From contig NZ_SPQN01000023.1 in the NCBI RefSeq assembly GCF_004571065.1, positions 1 to 44,419 on the forward strand: a stretch of 44,419 nucleotides of DNA. Direction: 5' to 3'. The notes beneath the pieces were generated by a model. That model worked only from the letters and a program-made list of their open reading frames with translations, had not been told where the DNA came from and made no database searches. The DNA is from Geodermatophilus sp. DF01-2. GTDB taxonomy: Bacteria; Actinomycetota; Actinomycetes; Mycobacteriales; Geodermatophilaceae. This document shows, in pieces, positions 25,623 to 35,112 of this stretch. The first letter of the stretch is position 1, and each line of letters starts with the position of its first letter. The translations under genes were made by a program, and so were the position numbers.

Positions 25623-26768
25623 CTACAGGCCCATGGAGCGGCCGACGATCTCCCGCATGATCTCGTTGGTGCCGCCGTAGATGGGCTGGATGCGCGCGTC
25701 CCGCCAGGCCTTGGAGACCGGGTACTCGTCCATGTAGCCGTAGCCGCCGTGCAGTTGCAGGCAGCGGTCGGCCACCGTGTTCTGCAGCTCCGTCGTCCAG
25801 TACTTGGCCATCGCCGCGTCGACCGGGGTGAGCTCCCCGTCGTTGAGCTGCCGGATGCACTCGTCGACGAACGTGCGGGCGATGGTGACCTCGGTCTGCA
25901 GCTCGGCGAGGACGAAGCGGGTGTTCTGGAAGCTGCCGACCGGCCGGCCGAAGGCGGTGCGGCCGGTGACGTACTCGACGGTCTGGGCCAGGACGGTCTC
26001 GGCCGCGGCCACCGCGCCGACGGCGATGGACAGCCGCTCCTGCGGCAGGTTCTCCATCAGATGCGCGAAACCGCGGTTCTCCGTGCCCAACAGGTTCTCC
26101 GCCGGCACGCGCACGCCGTCGAAGAACAGCTCCGCGGTGTCCTGCGCCTTCAGGCCGACCTTCGCCAGGTTCCGGCCGCGGGTGAAGCCCGGCATGTCCC
26201 GCTCCACGACCAGGAGGCTCAGGCCCCGGGAGCCGGGGGCGTCGGGATCGGTACGGGCCACGACGATGACCAGGTCGGCGTTGATCCCGTTGGTGATGAA
26301 GGTCTTCGAGCCGGTGAGCACCCATCCGTCGCCGTCACGGCGGGCCGTCGTCCGGATGCCCTGCAGGTCGCTGCCGGCCGACGGCTCGGTCATGGCGATG
26401 GCGGTGATCACCTCACCGCTGCAGAAGCCGGGCAGCCAACGCTGCTTCTGCTCGTCGGTGCCGAGGTCGCGCAGGTAGGGCCCGGCGACGTCGTTGTGCA
26501 GGCTGAAGCCGACGCCGGTCGCGCCGATCCGCATGAGCTCCTCGTCGAGGACCGCCTGGTAGCGGAAGTCGCGGACGCCCCCGCCGCCGTAGCGCTCCTC
26601 CATGTCGGTGCCGAGCAGTCCCTGCGCGCCGGCCGAGGTCCAGACCTCCCGCGGCACGATGCCGTCCCGCTCCCACTGGTCGTGGAAAGGGACGACGTTC
26701 TTCTCGGCCCAGGCCCGGACCGTCTCCCGGAAATCCTCGTGCTCGGCCTCGTACAGGAAACGGCGCAT
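25623..26768 (-). CDS. Acyl-CoA dehydrogenase (long-chain/isovaleryl-type)
   Basis: A 381-residue flavoenzyme that introduces the alpha-beta double bond in acyl-CoA. The signatures AIAMTEPSAGSDLQGIRT (residues 124-140) and QLHGGYGYMDEYPV with IYGGTNEIMREI are present. The medium-chain catalytic Glu site reads YGGT instead of YEGT; the base is expected at Glu244 (LPQERL), as in long-chain and isovaleryl enzymes. The ATG lies seven bases past a CACACT hexamer, possibly a leaderless start. It diverges from lhr. Confidence 0.92.
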   Translation of the reverse strand: MRRFLYEAEHEDFRETVRAWAEKNVVPFHDQWERDGIVPREVWTSAGAQGLLGTDMEERYGGGGVRDFRYQAVLDEELMRIGATGVGFSLHNDVAGPYLRDLGTDEQKQRWLPGFCSGEVITAIAMTEPSAGSDLQGIRTTARRDGDGWVLTGSKTFITNGINADLVIVVARTDPDAPGSRGLSLLVVERDMPGFTRGRNLAKVGLKAQDTAELFFDGVRVPAENLLGTENRGFAHLMENLPQERLSIAVGAVAAAETVLAQTVEYVTGRTAFGRPVGSFQNTRFVLAELQTEVTIARTFVDECIRQLNDGELTPVDAAMAKYWTTELQNTVADRCLQLHGGYGYMDEYPVSKAWRDARIQPIYGGTNEIMREIVGRSMGL

Positions 26769-26855
26769 GCCCGCCAGTGTGCCGCACACCACGTCGGACC
26801 CCGACCGCCCCGTGCAGGCCACCGGAGTGTCGTCCCCCTGTGGACACTGGGAGCC

Positions 26856-29800
26856 GTGCCCGCCCTCGACCGGTTCTCCCAGCCCACCCGGGCCTGGTTC
26901 ACCGGCGCCTTCGCCGAGCCGACCGCCGCCCAGGAGGGGGCGTGGCAGGCGATCAGCAGCGGAGGGCACGCCCTCGTCGTGGCCCCCACCGGCTCGGGCA
27001 AGACCCTCGCGGCCTTCCTCTGGTCGCTGGACCGGCTGGCCAGCGCGCCCGCGCCGGTCGACGAGCGGGCTCGCTGCCGGGTCCTCTACGTCTCCCCCCT
27101 CAAGGCGCTGGCGGTCGACGTCGAGCGCAACCTGCGGGCGCCGCTGGCCGGGATCGGCCAGGCCGCGGCCCGGCTGGGCCTCGCGCGCCCGGAGATCCAG
27201 GTGGGCATCCGGTCCGGGGACACCCCGGCCGACGAGCGGCGGGCCTTCGCCCGGCGGCCTCCCGACATCCTCATCACCACGCCGGAGTCGCTCTTCCTGC
27301 TGCTCACCAGCTCGGCCCGGGAGGCGTTGCGCGGCGTCGAGACGGTGATCGTCGACGAGGTGCACGCGGTGGCCGACACCAAACGCGGCGCGCACCTGGC
27401 CGTCTCCCTCGACCGGCTCGACGAGCTACTTGAGCGCCCGGCGCAGCGGATCGGTCTGTCGGCGACGGTGCGCCCGATCGAGGAGATGGCGACCTTCCTC
27501 GCCGGCGGCCGTCCGGTGGAGGTGGTCGTGCCCGGTTCGGCCAAGGACTGGGACCTCTCGGTCGTCGTCCCGGTCGAGGACATGAGCTCCCTGGGCCAGC
27601 CCACCGGTGAGCTCGACGGCTCGGCGGCGGGCAACCAGCCGCGGACGTCGATCTGGCCGGCGGTCGAGGAGCGGGTGCTCGACCTCGTCCAGGCCCACCG
27701 CAGCACCATCGTCTTCGCCAACTCCCGGCGGCTGGCCGAGCGGCTGACCAGCCGACTCAACGAGCTGGCCTACGAGCGGACGACCGGGGAGCCCGTTCCG
27801 CCGGCGGCCAACGCCGCTGCGCTGATGTGCGCCCAGGCCGGGTCGGGCGGCGGGGTGCCCGGCGGCGGGCAGCCTGTGGCGGCGGCCCACCACGGCTCGG
27901 TCTCCCGCGAGCAGCGGGCGGCCGTCGAGGAGGCGCTGAAGTCCGGCCGGTTGCCGGCGGTGGTCGCCACCTCGAGCCTGGAGCTCGGCATCGACATGGG
28001 CGCGGTCGACCTCGTCGTGCAGGTGGAGGCGCCGCCCACGGTCGCCTCCGGACTGCAGCGGGTGGGCCGGGCCGGGCACCAGGTGGGCGCGGTCAGCCGG
28101 GGCGTGCTGTTCCCCAAGTACCGCGGCGACCTGGTGCAGTGCGCGCTGGTCGCGGAACGGATGAAGGCCGGCGCGATCGAGTCGATCCGCTACCTGCGCA
28201 ACCCGCTCGACGTCCTCGCCCAGCAGGTGATCGCGATCGTCTCCGAGCGGCCGCGCACAGTCGACGAGGTCGCCGCGCTGGTCCGCCGGTCGGCGCCGTT
28301 CGCCTCGCTGCCCGACTCCGCCCTGCACGCGGTGCTCGACATGCTCGCCGGCCGCTACCCCTCCGACGCGTTCGCCGAGCTGCGGCCGCGACTCACGTGG
28401 GACCGGGTCACCGACACCCTCACCGCCCGCGGCGGCGCCCAGCGGCTGGCGGTCACCAGCGGCGGCACCATTCCCGACCGGGGCCTGTTCGGCGTCTTCC
28501 TCGTCGGCGGCGAGGGGACCGGGGGACGCCGGGTCGGCGAGCTCGACGAGGAGATGGTCTACGAGTCGCGGGTGGGCGACGTCTTCCTCCTCGGCTCCTC
28601 CTCCTGGCGGATCGAGGAGATCACCCACGACCGGGTGCTGGTCAGCCCCGCTCCGGGCCAGCCCGGGAAGATGCCGTTCTGGCACGGCGACGCCCCCGGC
28701 CGCCCCTTGGAGCTCGGCCGCGCGCTGGGCGCCTTCCTCCGCGAGGTGGGGACGGCGACGCCCGAGGCCGGGCTCGACCGCGCCCGCGCCGCCGGCCTGG
28801 ACGAGTGGGGCGCGGCCAACCTGCTGGCCTACCTCGCCGAGCAGAAGCAGGCCACCGGCCACCTGCCCGACGACCGCACGCTCCTGGTGGAGCGCTTCCG
28901 CGACGAGCTCGGCGACTGGCGGCTGGTCGTCCACTCCCCCTTCGGCGCCCAGGTCAACGCCCCGTGGGCACTGGTGCTCGCCGCCCGGCTGCGGGAACGC
29001 TACGGCGTCGACGTCGCCTCGATGCACTCCGACGACGGCATCGTGCTGCGCCTGCCCGACACCACCGGCGAGCCGCCCGAGGCCGACCTCGCCGTCCTCG
29101 ACCCGGACGACGTCGAGCGCGAGGTGACCGCCGAGGTCGGCAGCTCGGCGCTGTTCGCCAGCCGGTTCCGCGAGTGCGCGGCGCGGGCGCTGCTGCTGCC
29201 CCGCCGCGACCCGCGCCGACGCACCCCGCTGTGGCAGCAGCGCCAGCGCGCCGCCCAGTTGCTCTCCGTGGCCAGCGAGTTCTCCAGCTTCCCGATCACC
29301 CTCGAGGCCGCCCGCGAGGTGCTGCAGGACGTCTACGACGTGCCCGGCCTGGTCGAGCTGATGCGCGACGTCCGCTCCCGCCGGGTGCGGGTGGTGGACG
29401 TGCAGACGCAGGCGGCGTCGCCGTTCGCCCAGTCGCTGCTGTTCGGCTACGTCGGCCAGTTCCTCTACGAGGGCGACGCCCCGCTGGCCGAGCGCCGCGC
29501 CCAGGCGCTCGCCCTCGACACCGGCCTGCTCGCCGAGCTGCTCGGCCGCTCCGAGCTGCGCGAGCTGCTCGACGCCGAGGCGCTCGCCGAGGTGGAGGCG
29601 GAGCTGCAGCGGTTGCCGGCCGAGCGCCATCCCCGCGACCCGGACGGCGCCGCGGACCTGCTGCGCATCGTCGGCGACCTCACCCTCGCCGAGGCGGCCG
29701 CCCGCGGCGTGAGCCGAGCGTGGCTGGACGAGCTGGTGGCCGCCCGCCGTGCGCTGGCCGTGCGCATCGCCGGCGAGGAGCGGCACGTCGCGATCGAGGA

Positions 29801-31454
29801 CGCCGGGCGGCTGCGCGACGCCCTCGGCACCGCGCTCCCGGTCGGGGTGCCCGAGGTGTTCACCGAGCCGGTGCCCGATCCGCTCGGTGACCTGGTCGGC
29901 CGCTACGCCCGCACCCACGGCCCCTTCCAACCCGGCGAGGTGGCGCAGCGGCTGGGGCTGGGCGTCGCCGTGGTGGCCGCGACCGTGCAGCGTCTGGTCG
30001 GGACGGGCCGCCTGGTGACCGGCGAGTTCCGTCCCGGCGGCACCGGGCAGGAGTGGTGCGACGCCGACGTGCTCCGGTCGGTTCGCCGGCGCAGCCTGGC
30101 CCGGCTGCGACAGGAGGTCGAGCCGGTGCCGATCGGTACCCTCGCGCGGTTCACACCGTCCTGGCAGTCCGTAGGCAGCCGGATGCGAGGGCCGGACGGC
30201 GTCCTGGCCGTCGTCGAGCAGCTGGCCGGAGCGCTGGTGCCCGCCAGCGCGCTGGAGTCGCTGGTCCTGCCGGCGCGGGTCCGCGACTACTCCCCCGCGA
30301 TGCTCGACGAGCTGACCAGCGCCGGCGAGGTGCTGTGGGACGGAGCCGGCGGGCTGCCCGGCGGCGACGGGTGGGTCAGCCTGGTGCCGGCCGACCTCGC
30401 CCCGCTGCTGCTGCCCGAGCCACTGGAGCTGCCGGAGGCCGGGGCGACGGTGCTCGAACACCTGGCCGGTGGGCAGGCGCTGTTCTTCCGCGGCCTGTCG
30501 GACGCGGCCGGTTCGACCGACGACGCCGCCCTCGCCGACCTCGTATGGGACCTCGTCTGGGCCGGGGCGCTCACCAACGACACCCTGGCGCCGCTGCGCG
30601 CCCGGCTCGCCGGCGGCGGCACGCACAAGCGCCGGCCCTCCCCGCCCCGGGCCCGGCTCGACCGGGGCCGCTACGGCCGCACCCGGCTGGGCCGGCCGGC
30701 CATGCCGAGCCGCAGCGGGCCGCCCACGATGGCCGGCCGGTGGTCACGGCTGCCCGACCGTGAGGCCGATCCCACCAGGCGGACGACGGCCCGCGCCGAG
30801 GCGCTGCTGGAGCGGCACGGCGTCCTCACCCGAGGTGCGGTGATGGCCGAGCAGGTTCCCGGCGGGTTCTCCGCTGTCTACCCCGTGTTGCGGGCATTCG
30901 AGGAGAACGGCCGGGCCCGCCGCGGCTACTTCGTGGAGACCCTCGGCGCCGCGCAGTTCGGCACGCCGGGGTCGGTCGACCGGCTGCGCAGCTCAGCCTC
31001 GCCCGACCGGGTGCCCGGCGGCGCGGTGGTGCTGGCCGCCACCGACCCGGCCAACGTCTACGGCGCGGCGCTGCCCTGGCCGGAGCGTCCGGGCGGCGAC
31101 CCGAGCGCGGACACGACCGAGGCGGTCGACGTCGGCGAGGGCGCGGGCGGCGGACGACGGGCCGCCGGGCACCGGGCCGGGCGCAAGGCCGGTGCCCTGG
31201 TCGTGCTCGTGGACGGGGAGCTGGTGCTCTACGTCGAGCGCGGCGGCAAGACGCTGCTGTCCTGGACCGAGGACGAGACCGCACTCAAGGAGGCCGCGAC
31301 GGCGCTGTCCGGCGCGGTGGCCGCGGGTGCGCTGGGCCGGATGGTGGTGCAGAAGGCCGACGGGACCTCCGTGCACGAGTCGACCCCGCTCTCGGCCGCA
31401 CTCCAGGCGGCCGGTTTCGCCGCCACCCCCCGCGGCCTGCGCCTGCGGAGCTGA
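26856..31454 (+). CDS. lhr: Large ATP-dependent helicase Lhr
   Basis: A 1532-residue superfamily 2 helicase, a full-length actinobacterial Lhr (about 1500 residues). The first ~860 residues are the Lhr core: Walker A APTGSGKT (43-50), VIVDEVH, GLSATVRP, HHGSVSREQR, TSSLELGIDMG and QRVGRAGH. The remainder is the Lhr C-terminal region. Mycobacterial Lhr unwinds 3'-tailed DNA:RNA and DNA duplexes and is damage-inducible. A charged Gly-rich linker lies near residue 1435. The GTG start gives VPALDRFSQPTRAW; GACACT seven bases upstream suggests a leaderless mRNA. It is followed by nei, as in mycobacteria. Confidence 0.95.
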   Translation: MPALDRFSQPTRAWFTGAFAEPTAAQEGAWQAISSGGHALVVAPTGSGKTLAAFLWSLDRLASAPAPVDERARCRVLYVSPLKALAVDVERNLRAPLAGIGQAAARLGLARPEIQVGIRSGDTPADERRAFARRPPDILITTPESLFLLLTSSAREALRGVETVIVDEVHAVADTKRGAHLAVSLDRLDELLERPAQRIGLSATVRPIEEMATFLAGGRPVEVVVPGSAKDWDLSVVVPVEDMSSLGQPTGELDGSAAGNQPRTSIWPAVEERVLDLVQAHRSTIVFANSRRLAERLTSRLNELAYERTTGEPVPPAANAAALMCAQAGSGGGVPGGGQPVAAAHHGSVSREQRAAVEEALKSGRLPAVVATSSLELGIDMGAVDLVVQVEAPPTVASGLQRVGRAGHQVGAVSRGVLFPKYRGDLVQCALVAERMKAGAIESIRYLRNPLDVLAQQVIAIVSERPRTVDEVAALVRRSAPFASLPDSALHAVLDMLAGRYPSDAFAELRPRLTWDRVTDTLTARGGAQRLAVTSGGTIPDRGLFGVFLVGGEGTGGRRVGELDEEMVYESRVGDVFLLGSSSWRIEEITHDRVLVSPAPGQPGKMPFWHGDAPGRPLELGRALGAFLREVGTATPEAGLDRARAAGLDEWGAANLLAYLAEQKQATGHLPDDRTLLVERFRDELGDWRLVVHSPFGAQVNAPWALVLAARLRERYGVDVASMHSDDGIVLRLPDTTGEPPEADLAVLDPDDVEREVTAEVGSSALFASRFRECAARALLLPRRDPRRRTPLWQQRQRAAQLLSVASEFSSFPITLEAAREVLQDVYDVPGLVELMRDVRSRRVRVVDVQTQAASPFAQSLLFGYVGQFLYEGDAPLAERRAQALALDTGLLAELLGRSELRELLDAEALAEVEAELQRLPAERHPRDPDGAADLLRIVGDLTLAEAAARGVSRAWLDELVAARRALAVRIAGEERHVAIEDAGRLRDALGTALPVGVPEVFTEPVPDPLGDLVGRYARTHGPFQPGEVAQRLGLGVAVVAATVQRLVGTGRLVTGEFRPGGTGQEWCDADVLRSVRRRSLARLRQEVEPVPIGTLARFTPSWQSVGSRMRGPDGVLAVVEQLAGALVPASALESLVLPARVRDYSPAMLDELTSAGEVLWDGAGGLPGGDGWVSLVPADLAPLLLPEPLELPEAGATVLEHLAGGQALFFRGLSDAAGSTDDAALADLVWDLVWAGALTNDTLAPLRARLAGGGTHKRRPSPPRARLDRGRYGRTRLGRPAMPSRSGPPTMAGRWSRLPDREADPTRRTTARAEALLERHGVLTRGAVMAEQVPGGFSAVYPVLRAFEENGRARRGYFVETLGAAQFGTPGSVDRLRSSASPDRVPGGAVVLAATDPANVYGAALPWPERPGGDPSADTTEAVDVGEGAGGGRRAAGHRAGRKAGALVVLVDGELVLYVERGGKTLLSWTEDETALKEAATALSGAVAAGALGRMVVQKADGTSVHESTPLSAALQAAGFAATPRGLRLRS

Positions 31455-31679
31455 GCGCCACTCCGCGGTGGCCTGGTCGCGCGGGGAGTGTGGTCAGCGG
31501 TCGACCACGGACGACGCCGGCCACGGTGCCGGGCTCGGCTGGAGCGACCGCCTGGCGACCTCGTGCGGGTCATCCCCGAGCGGAGCGGCCACGCCTCCCT
31601 CGGCGCCGGCCCCCGTCCTCCTTCCTGTCGGTCTCGCAGCAGCTCAGCGGCCGGCGCGCCGTCCATGGACACTGGCACC

Positions 31680-32534
31680 GTGCCCGAGGGAGACACCGTC
31701 TGGCTGGCCGCGAAGCGGTTGGACACCGCGCTCGCCGGCGCCACGCTGCGCCGGGGGGAGCTGCGGGTGCCGCAGCTGGCCGCCACCGACCTCGCCGGCC
31801 GCACGGTCACCGAGGTCGTCCCCCGCGGCAAGCACGTGCTCATCCGCTTCGCCGACGGGTGGACCCTGCGGACCCACTTCCGGATGGACGGCAGCTGGCA
31901 CATCTACCGGCCGGGTACCCGATGGCGGGGCGGCCCGGCCTTCGCCGTGCGCGCGGTCCTGGCCACCGACGCGTGGGAGTGCGTCGGCTACCGGCTGCAC
32001 GACATCGCGATGGTGCGCACCGAACAGGAGGACCAGCTCGTCGGCCACCTCGGCCCCGACGTCCTCGGCGCCGACTGGGACCTCGAGGAGGCGCTGCGCC
32101 GGCTGCGAGCCTCCCCCGACGAGCAGGTCGGCGTGGCGATCCTGGACCAGCGCAACCTGGCGGGCATCGGCAACCTCTACAAGGTCGAGTCGCTGTTCCT
32201 CTGTGGCGTCCACCCGTGGGCACGGGTGGGCGACGTCGCCGACCTCGCCGGGTTGGTCGAGCGGGCGCGCACCCTCATGCTGGCCAACCGCGACCATCCG
32301 GAGCAGAGCACGACCGGGGACCTGCGCCGTGGCCACCACCACTGGGTCTACGGCCGCGAGGACCGCCCCTGCCGGCGCTGCGGCACGTCCGTCCTGCGCG
32401 GCGACCAGGGCCCGGATCTGCAGGAGCGGGTCAGCTACTGGTGTCCGCGCTGCCAGGCCGCCCGCTCCCCCATCGACCCGGCCGCCCGCACCGGCGAGCC
32501 CGGTCACCCGCCCCCGCTCACGAGCACCCACTGA
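31680..32534 (+). CDS. nei: Endonuclease VIII/formamidopyrimidine-glycosylase family protein (Nei-like)
   Basis: A 284-residue DNA glycosylase/AP lyase for oxidised bases. The start must be the GTG, because Pro2-Glu3 of (M)PEGDTVW must become the N-terminus that forms the Schiff base; the ATG five codons upstream would bury it. Other features: FRMDGSW, the helix-two-turn-helix with GIGNLYKVESLF, and a C-terminal zinc finger (CRRCG ... WCPRCQ). The 25 bases around its start closely resemble those of lhr (TGGACACTGG then CCGTGCCCG), so the pair may share control. Confidence 0.92.
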   Translation: MPEGDTVWLAAKRLDTALAGATLRRGELRVPQLAATDLAGRTVTEVVPRGKHVLIRFADGWTLRTHFRMDGSWHIYRPGTRWRGGPAFAVRAVLATDAWECVGYRLHDIAMVRTEQEDQLVGHLGPDVLGADWDLEEALRRLRASPDEQVGVAILDQRNLAGIGNLYKVESLFLCGVHPWARVGDVADLAGLVERARTLMLANRDHPEQSTTGDLRRGHHHWVYGREDRPCRRCGTSVLRGDQGPDLQERVSYWCPRCQAARSPIDPAARTGEPGHPPPLTSTH

Positions 32535-32544
32535 AGCCGCGGGC

Positions 32545-32565
32545 CCGGTTCCGCACGGGAACCGG
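32545..32565 (+). terminator. Hairpin after nei
   Basis: CCGGTTCC (32545-32552) and GGAACCGG (32558-32565) form a perfect eight-base stem with a five-base loop, 11 bases after the nei stop. It lies in the gap between convergent nei and pspA and may serve both. Confidence 0.55.
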
Positions 32566-32631
32566 CCTCGCGTGTGTGGCCACCCTTCAGGGGCCCGCGC
32601 CGAGCTGCGGGGCGCGGGGGAAGCAGTCCTT

Positions 32632-33465
32632 CTACTGCTGGTCGGGGCGGTCGGCCGGCTGGGCCGCCGCCTGACCGGTGGACGTCGGCACCGACGGCGT
32701 CCCCTCCTCCAGCGCCGGAGAGGCGGCCTGGCCGGTCACCGCCGACTGACCCATCGACGCGCGGATCTGGTCGAGCCGGGAGGCGCCGGCGACGTCCAGC
32801 GTCGCCCTCTGTACCTCGAGCATCCGGCCCTCGACCGACGTCTGCGCCAGCTCGGCCTGTCCGAGGGCGTTGGCGTAACGGGCCTCCACCTTGTCCCGCA
32901 CCTCCGCCAGGCTCGGCGTGTTGCCCGGCGCAGACAGCTCGTTGACCTGCTTGAGCGACGCCGCCACGTGCTCCTGCATCTTGGCCTGCTCGAGCTGGCT
33001 CATCAGCTTGGTCCGCTCGGCGAGCGTCGTCTGCAGCCGCATCCGGCTCTGCTCGACCGCACCGCGCGCCTGCTCGGCTGCCTGCAGCGCCTCGTCGTGG
33101 CTGCGCTTGAGATCCTCCATCGCCTGTTCGGCGGCGACCAGCTGGGTGGCGAACGCCTGCGCGGCGTTCTCGTACTCCGCCGCTTTGGGCGCATCCCCGC
33201 CGGCGCGCGCCTGGTCGGCCAGCACCAGCGCCTGCCGCGCGGAGGCCTGCAGCTTCTCCACCTCGCCGAGCTGCCGGTTGAGCCGCATCTCCAGCTGTCG
33301 CTGATTGCCGAGCACCGCCGCCGCCTGGTTGGCCAGGGCCTGGTGCCGCTGCTGCTCCGCCTCGATCGCCTGCTGGATCTGGATCTTCGGATCGGCCTTC
33401 TCGTCGATCTTCGCGTTGGCGGAGGCCGTGAGGTACCTCCACAGCTTCACGAACGGGTTCGGCAT
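32632..33465 (-). CDS. pspA: PspA/IM30-family membrane-stress protein
   Basis: A 277-residue ESCRT-III-like coiled-coil protein that binds damaged membranes from the cytoplasm. The N-terminus ([26 protein letters not shown]) is the amphipathic membrane helix and first hairpin; long heptad-rich helices follow ([44 protein letters not shown]). The last ~45 residues are disordered. The ATG has GGAGG eight bases upstream. In mycobacteria the homologue is controlled by ClgR, whose gene is 10 kb away here. The stop codon is the edge of a GGACC-type motif (TAGAAGGACTGC). Confidence 0.93.
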   Translation of the reverse strand: MPNPFVKLWRYLTASANAKIDEKADPKIQIQQAIEAEQQRHQALANQAAAVLGNQRQLEMRLNRQLGEVEKLQASARQALVLADQARAGGDAPKAAEYENAAQAFATQLVAAEQAMEDLKRSHDEALQAAEQARGAVEQSRMRLQTTLAERTKLMSQLEQAKMQEHVAASLKQVNELSAPGNTPSLAEVRDKVEARYANALGQAELAQTSVEGRMLEVQRATLDVAGASRLDQIRASMGQSAVTGQAASPALEEGTPSVPTSTGQAAAQPADRPDQQ

Positions 33466-33604
33466 CGGTCGGTCCTCCTGCGCAGGTCGCGGTCGTCCGC
33501 GGGTGGTACCCGCCCGGCGCACCGCAGCGATCGTCGTCACCCGTGATCGTCCCAGGTGCGGCCGCGCGCGAGCCAGCGAGGACGTGTGGGACCGGTCCAC
33601 TCGT

Positions 33605-33610
33605 TAGGGT
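33605..33610 (+). promoter_or_regulatory. -10 element (TAGGGT) of the PfkB kinase gene; leaderless start
   Basis: TAGGGT lies six bases before the GTG start, the same hexamer and nearly the same spacing as at the glu operon. No ribosome-binding site is present, which agrees with a leaderless mRNA. Confidence 0.6.
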
Positions 33611-33616
33611 CGCAGC

Positions 33617-34633
33617 GTGGCCAGCGTCCGCCCGGTGCTCAGTGTCCTCGGCGAGCTCGTCGTCGACTTGCTGCCCGATGTCGCCGCCGGTGCCGGCCCT
33701 TCCGGCACGACGCCGCACTACGTCGCCCGGCCCGGTGGTAACGCCCTCAACGTCGCCGTCGCGGCGGGCCGCCTCGGCGTCCCGGTGCGGCTGCTCGCGC
33801 GGCTGGGCACCGGGCCGCTGGCCCCGGGGCTGCGGCGGCACGTGGAGCTGGCCGGCGTCGACCTCGCCGGGCTGGTGCCGGCCACCGAGCCGGTCAGCCT
33901 CGCCGTGGTGGGGCTGGGCCCCGACGGCTCGCCGGACTACGGCTTCCACGTCCAGGGCGCGGCCGACTGGCAGTGGACCGACGAGGAACTGGCCGCCGTC
34001 CTGCCGGCGGGGACGGCGATCCTGCACGTCGGCTCCATCTCCAGCTGGACGCCGCCCGGCTGCGAGGCGATCGCCCGGCTGGTCGAGGCGGTGGCGGCCG
34101 AGGGCAGCGCGCTGGTCAGCGTCGACCCCAACATCCGGCCGATGCTCGCCGGCGGCCGCGTGGGGACGGCGCTGGGCAACTCGCCGGCCGAGGTGCGCGC
34201 GCGTCTGGACCGGCTGCTGTCCCGGGCCGACGTGGTCAAGGTCAGCGCCGAGGACCTCGCCTGGCTCGAGCCCGAGGCGCAGGGCGACCTCGACGGGGCG
34301 GCGCTGCGCTGGGCCGACCGCGGCGTCGCCCTGGTGCTGCTCACCGACGGTGGGGCGCCGCTGCGCATCGCCCGGCCCGGCCGGAACCTGCTGCGCCGCG
34401 AACCGCCCCGGGTGGACGTCGTCGACACCGTGGGCGCCGGTGACTCGCTCGCCGCGGGGCTGTTCGCCGGACTGCTCGACGCCGGGGTCACCACGCGCCC
34501 GGCGCTGGAGCAGCTACCCGACGAGGAGCTGCTGCCGATCGTCGACGACGCTGCCCTCGTCGCCGCCCTGAACTGCACCCGCGAGGGCGCCGACCCGCCG
34601 ACCCGCGACGAGCTGGCCGCGGCCCGCCGGTGA
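33617..34633 (+). CDS. PfkB-family carbohydrate kinase (fructokinase/ribokinase-like)
   Basis: A 338-residue sugar kinase. The N-terminal signature RPGGNALNVAVAAGRLG and the C-terminal DTVGAGDSLAAGLFAGL are complete; the GAGD aspartate is the catalytic base. The likely substrate is a hexose or nucleoside ribose, not determinable here. The GTG follows a TAGGGT -10 by six bases. Its stop overlaps the start of the acetyltransferase (GTGA), so the two are coupled. The nearby sugar importer and glucosidase make a role in carbohydrate use plausible. Confidence 0.9.
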   Translation: MASVRPVLSVLGELVVDLLPDVAAGAGPSGTTPHYVARPGGNALNVAVAAGRLGVPVRLLARLGTGPLAPGLRRHVELAGVDLAGLVPATEPVSLAVVGLGPDGSPDYGFHVQGAADWQWTDEELAAVLPAGTAILHVGSISSWTPPGCEAIARLVEAVAAEGSALVSVDPNIRPMLAGGRVGTALGNSPAEVRARLDRLLSRADVVKVSAEDLAWLEPEAQGDLDGAALRWADRGVALVLLTDGGAPLRIARPGRNLLRREPPRVDVVDTVGAGDSLAAGLFAGLLDAGVTTRPALEQLPDEELLPIVDDAALVAALNCTREGADPPTRDELAAARR

Positions 34634-35112
34634 GCCATCCCGTGCCGCCGCCCGACGAGGTCGCGCTGGTGGGCTTCGCCGAGCTGTCGGCTCCCGTCGT
34701 CCGCGCCCGCCTGCTCGCCGCGCACGACCGGTTCTGGGACGTCGACACCCGGCCGCTGCACCACCCGGTGTGGTTCGACCAGTTCGGCGGGTTCGGCACG
34801 CTGGCCCGCAGCGCCGGCGGCGAGGACGTCGGCTACCTGCTCGGCGTGGTCACCGCCGACCGGCTGGCGTACCTGCACCTGCTCGCCGTGCGGGACGACC
34901 GGCGCCGCACCGGCCTGGGTCGTCGGCTGGTGCGGCGGTTCGACGAGCTGGCCATGGACACCGGGGCACGCGTCGTCCAGGCGGTCGCCCGGCCCGGGAA
35001 CACCGCCGCGGTCGCGTTCCACACCGCACTCGGTGCCAGCGCACACCTGGCGCAGGACCGCGCGGGGCCGGGCGAGGACCGCCTGGTCCTCACCCGCTTC
35101 CTGACCCGCTAG
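34630..35112 (+). CDS. GNAT-family N-acetyltransferase
   Basis: A 160-residue acetyltransferase. The acetyl-CoA-binding motif A is seen as LHLLAVRDDRRRTGLGRRLVRRF (RRTGLGRR loop), preceded by a beta strand (VGYLLGVVTADRLAYL) and followed by NTAAVAFHTALGA, the motif B helix. The substrate is unknown. It is translationally coupled to the PfkB kinase. Its stop and the stop of the convergent GH13 gene share the tetranucleotide CTAG. Confidence 0.88.
   Translation: MSHPVPPPDEVALVGFAELSAPVVRARLLAAHDRFWDVDTRPLHHPVWFDQFGGFGTLARSAGGEDVGYLLGVVTADRLAYLHLLAVRDDRRRTGLGRRLVRRFDELAMDTGARVVQAVARPGNTAAVAFHTALGASAHLAQDRAGPGEDRLVLTRFLTR

Noticed and set aside
23100..31454. A single plus-strand open frame of about 2780 codons
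   Set aside because: Only the part from 26856 encodes Lhr. The upstream part runs antisense through several clear minus-strand genes and is open merely because of high GC.
31625..31650. CTGTCGGTC upstream of nei as a third PafBC-type promoter
   Set aside because: No TANNNT lies eight bases downstream; without a -10 the match to the first block alone is weak.
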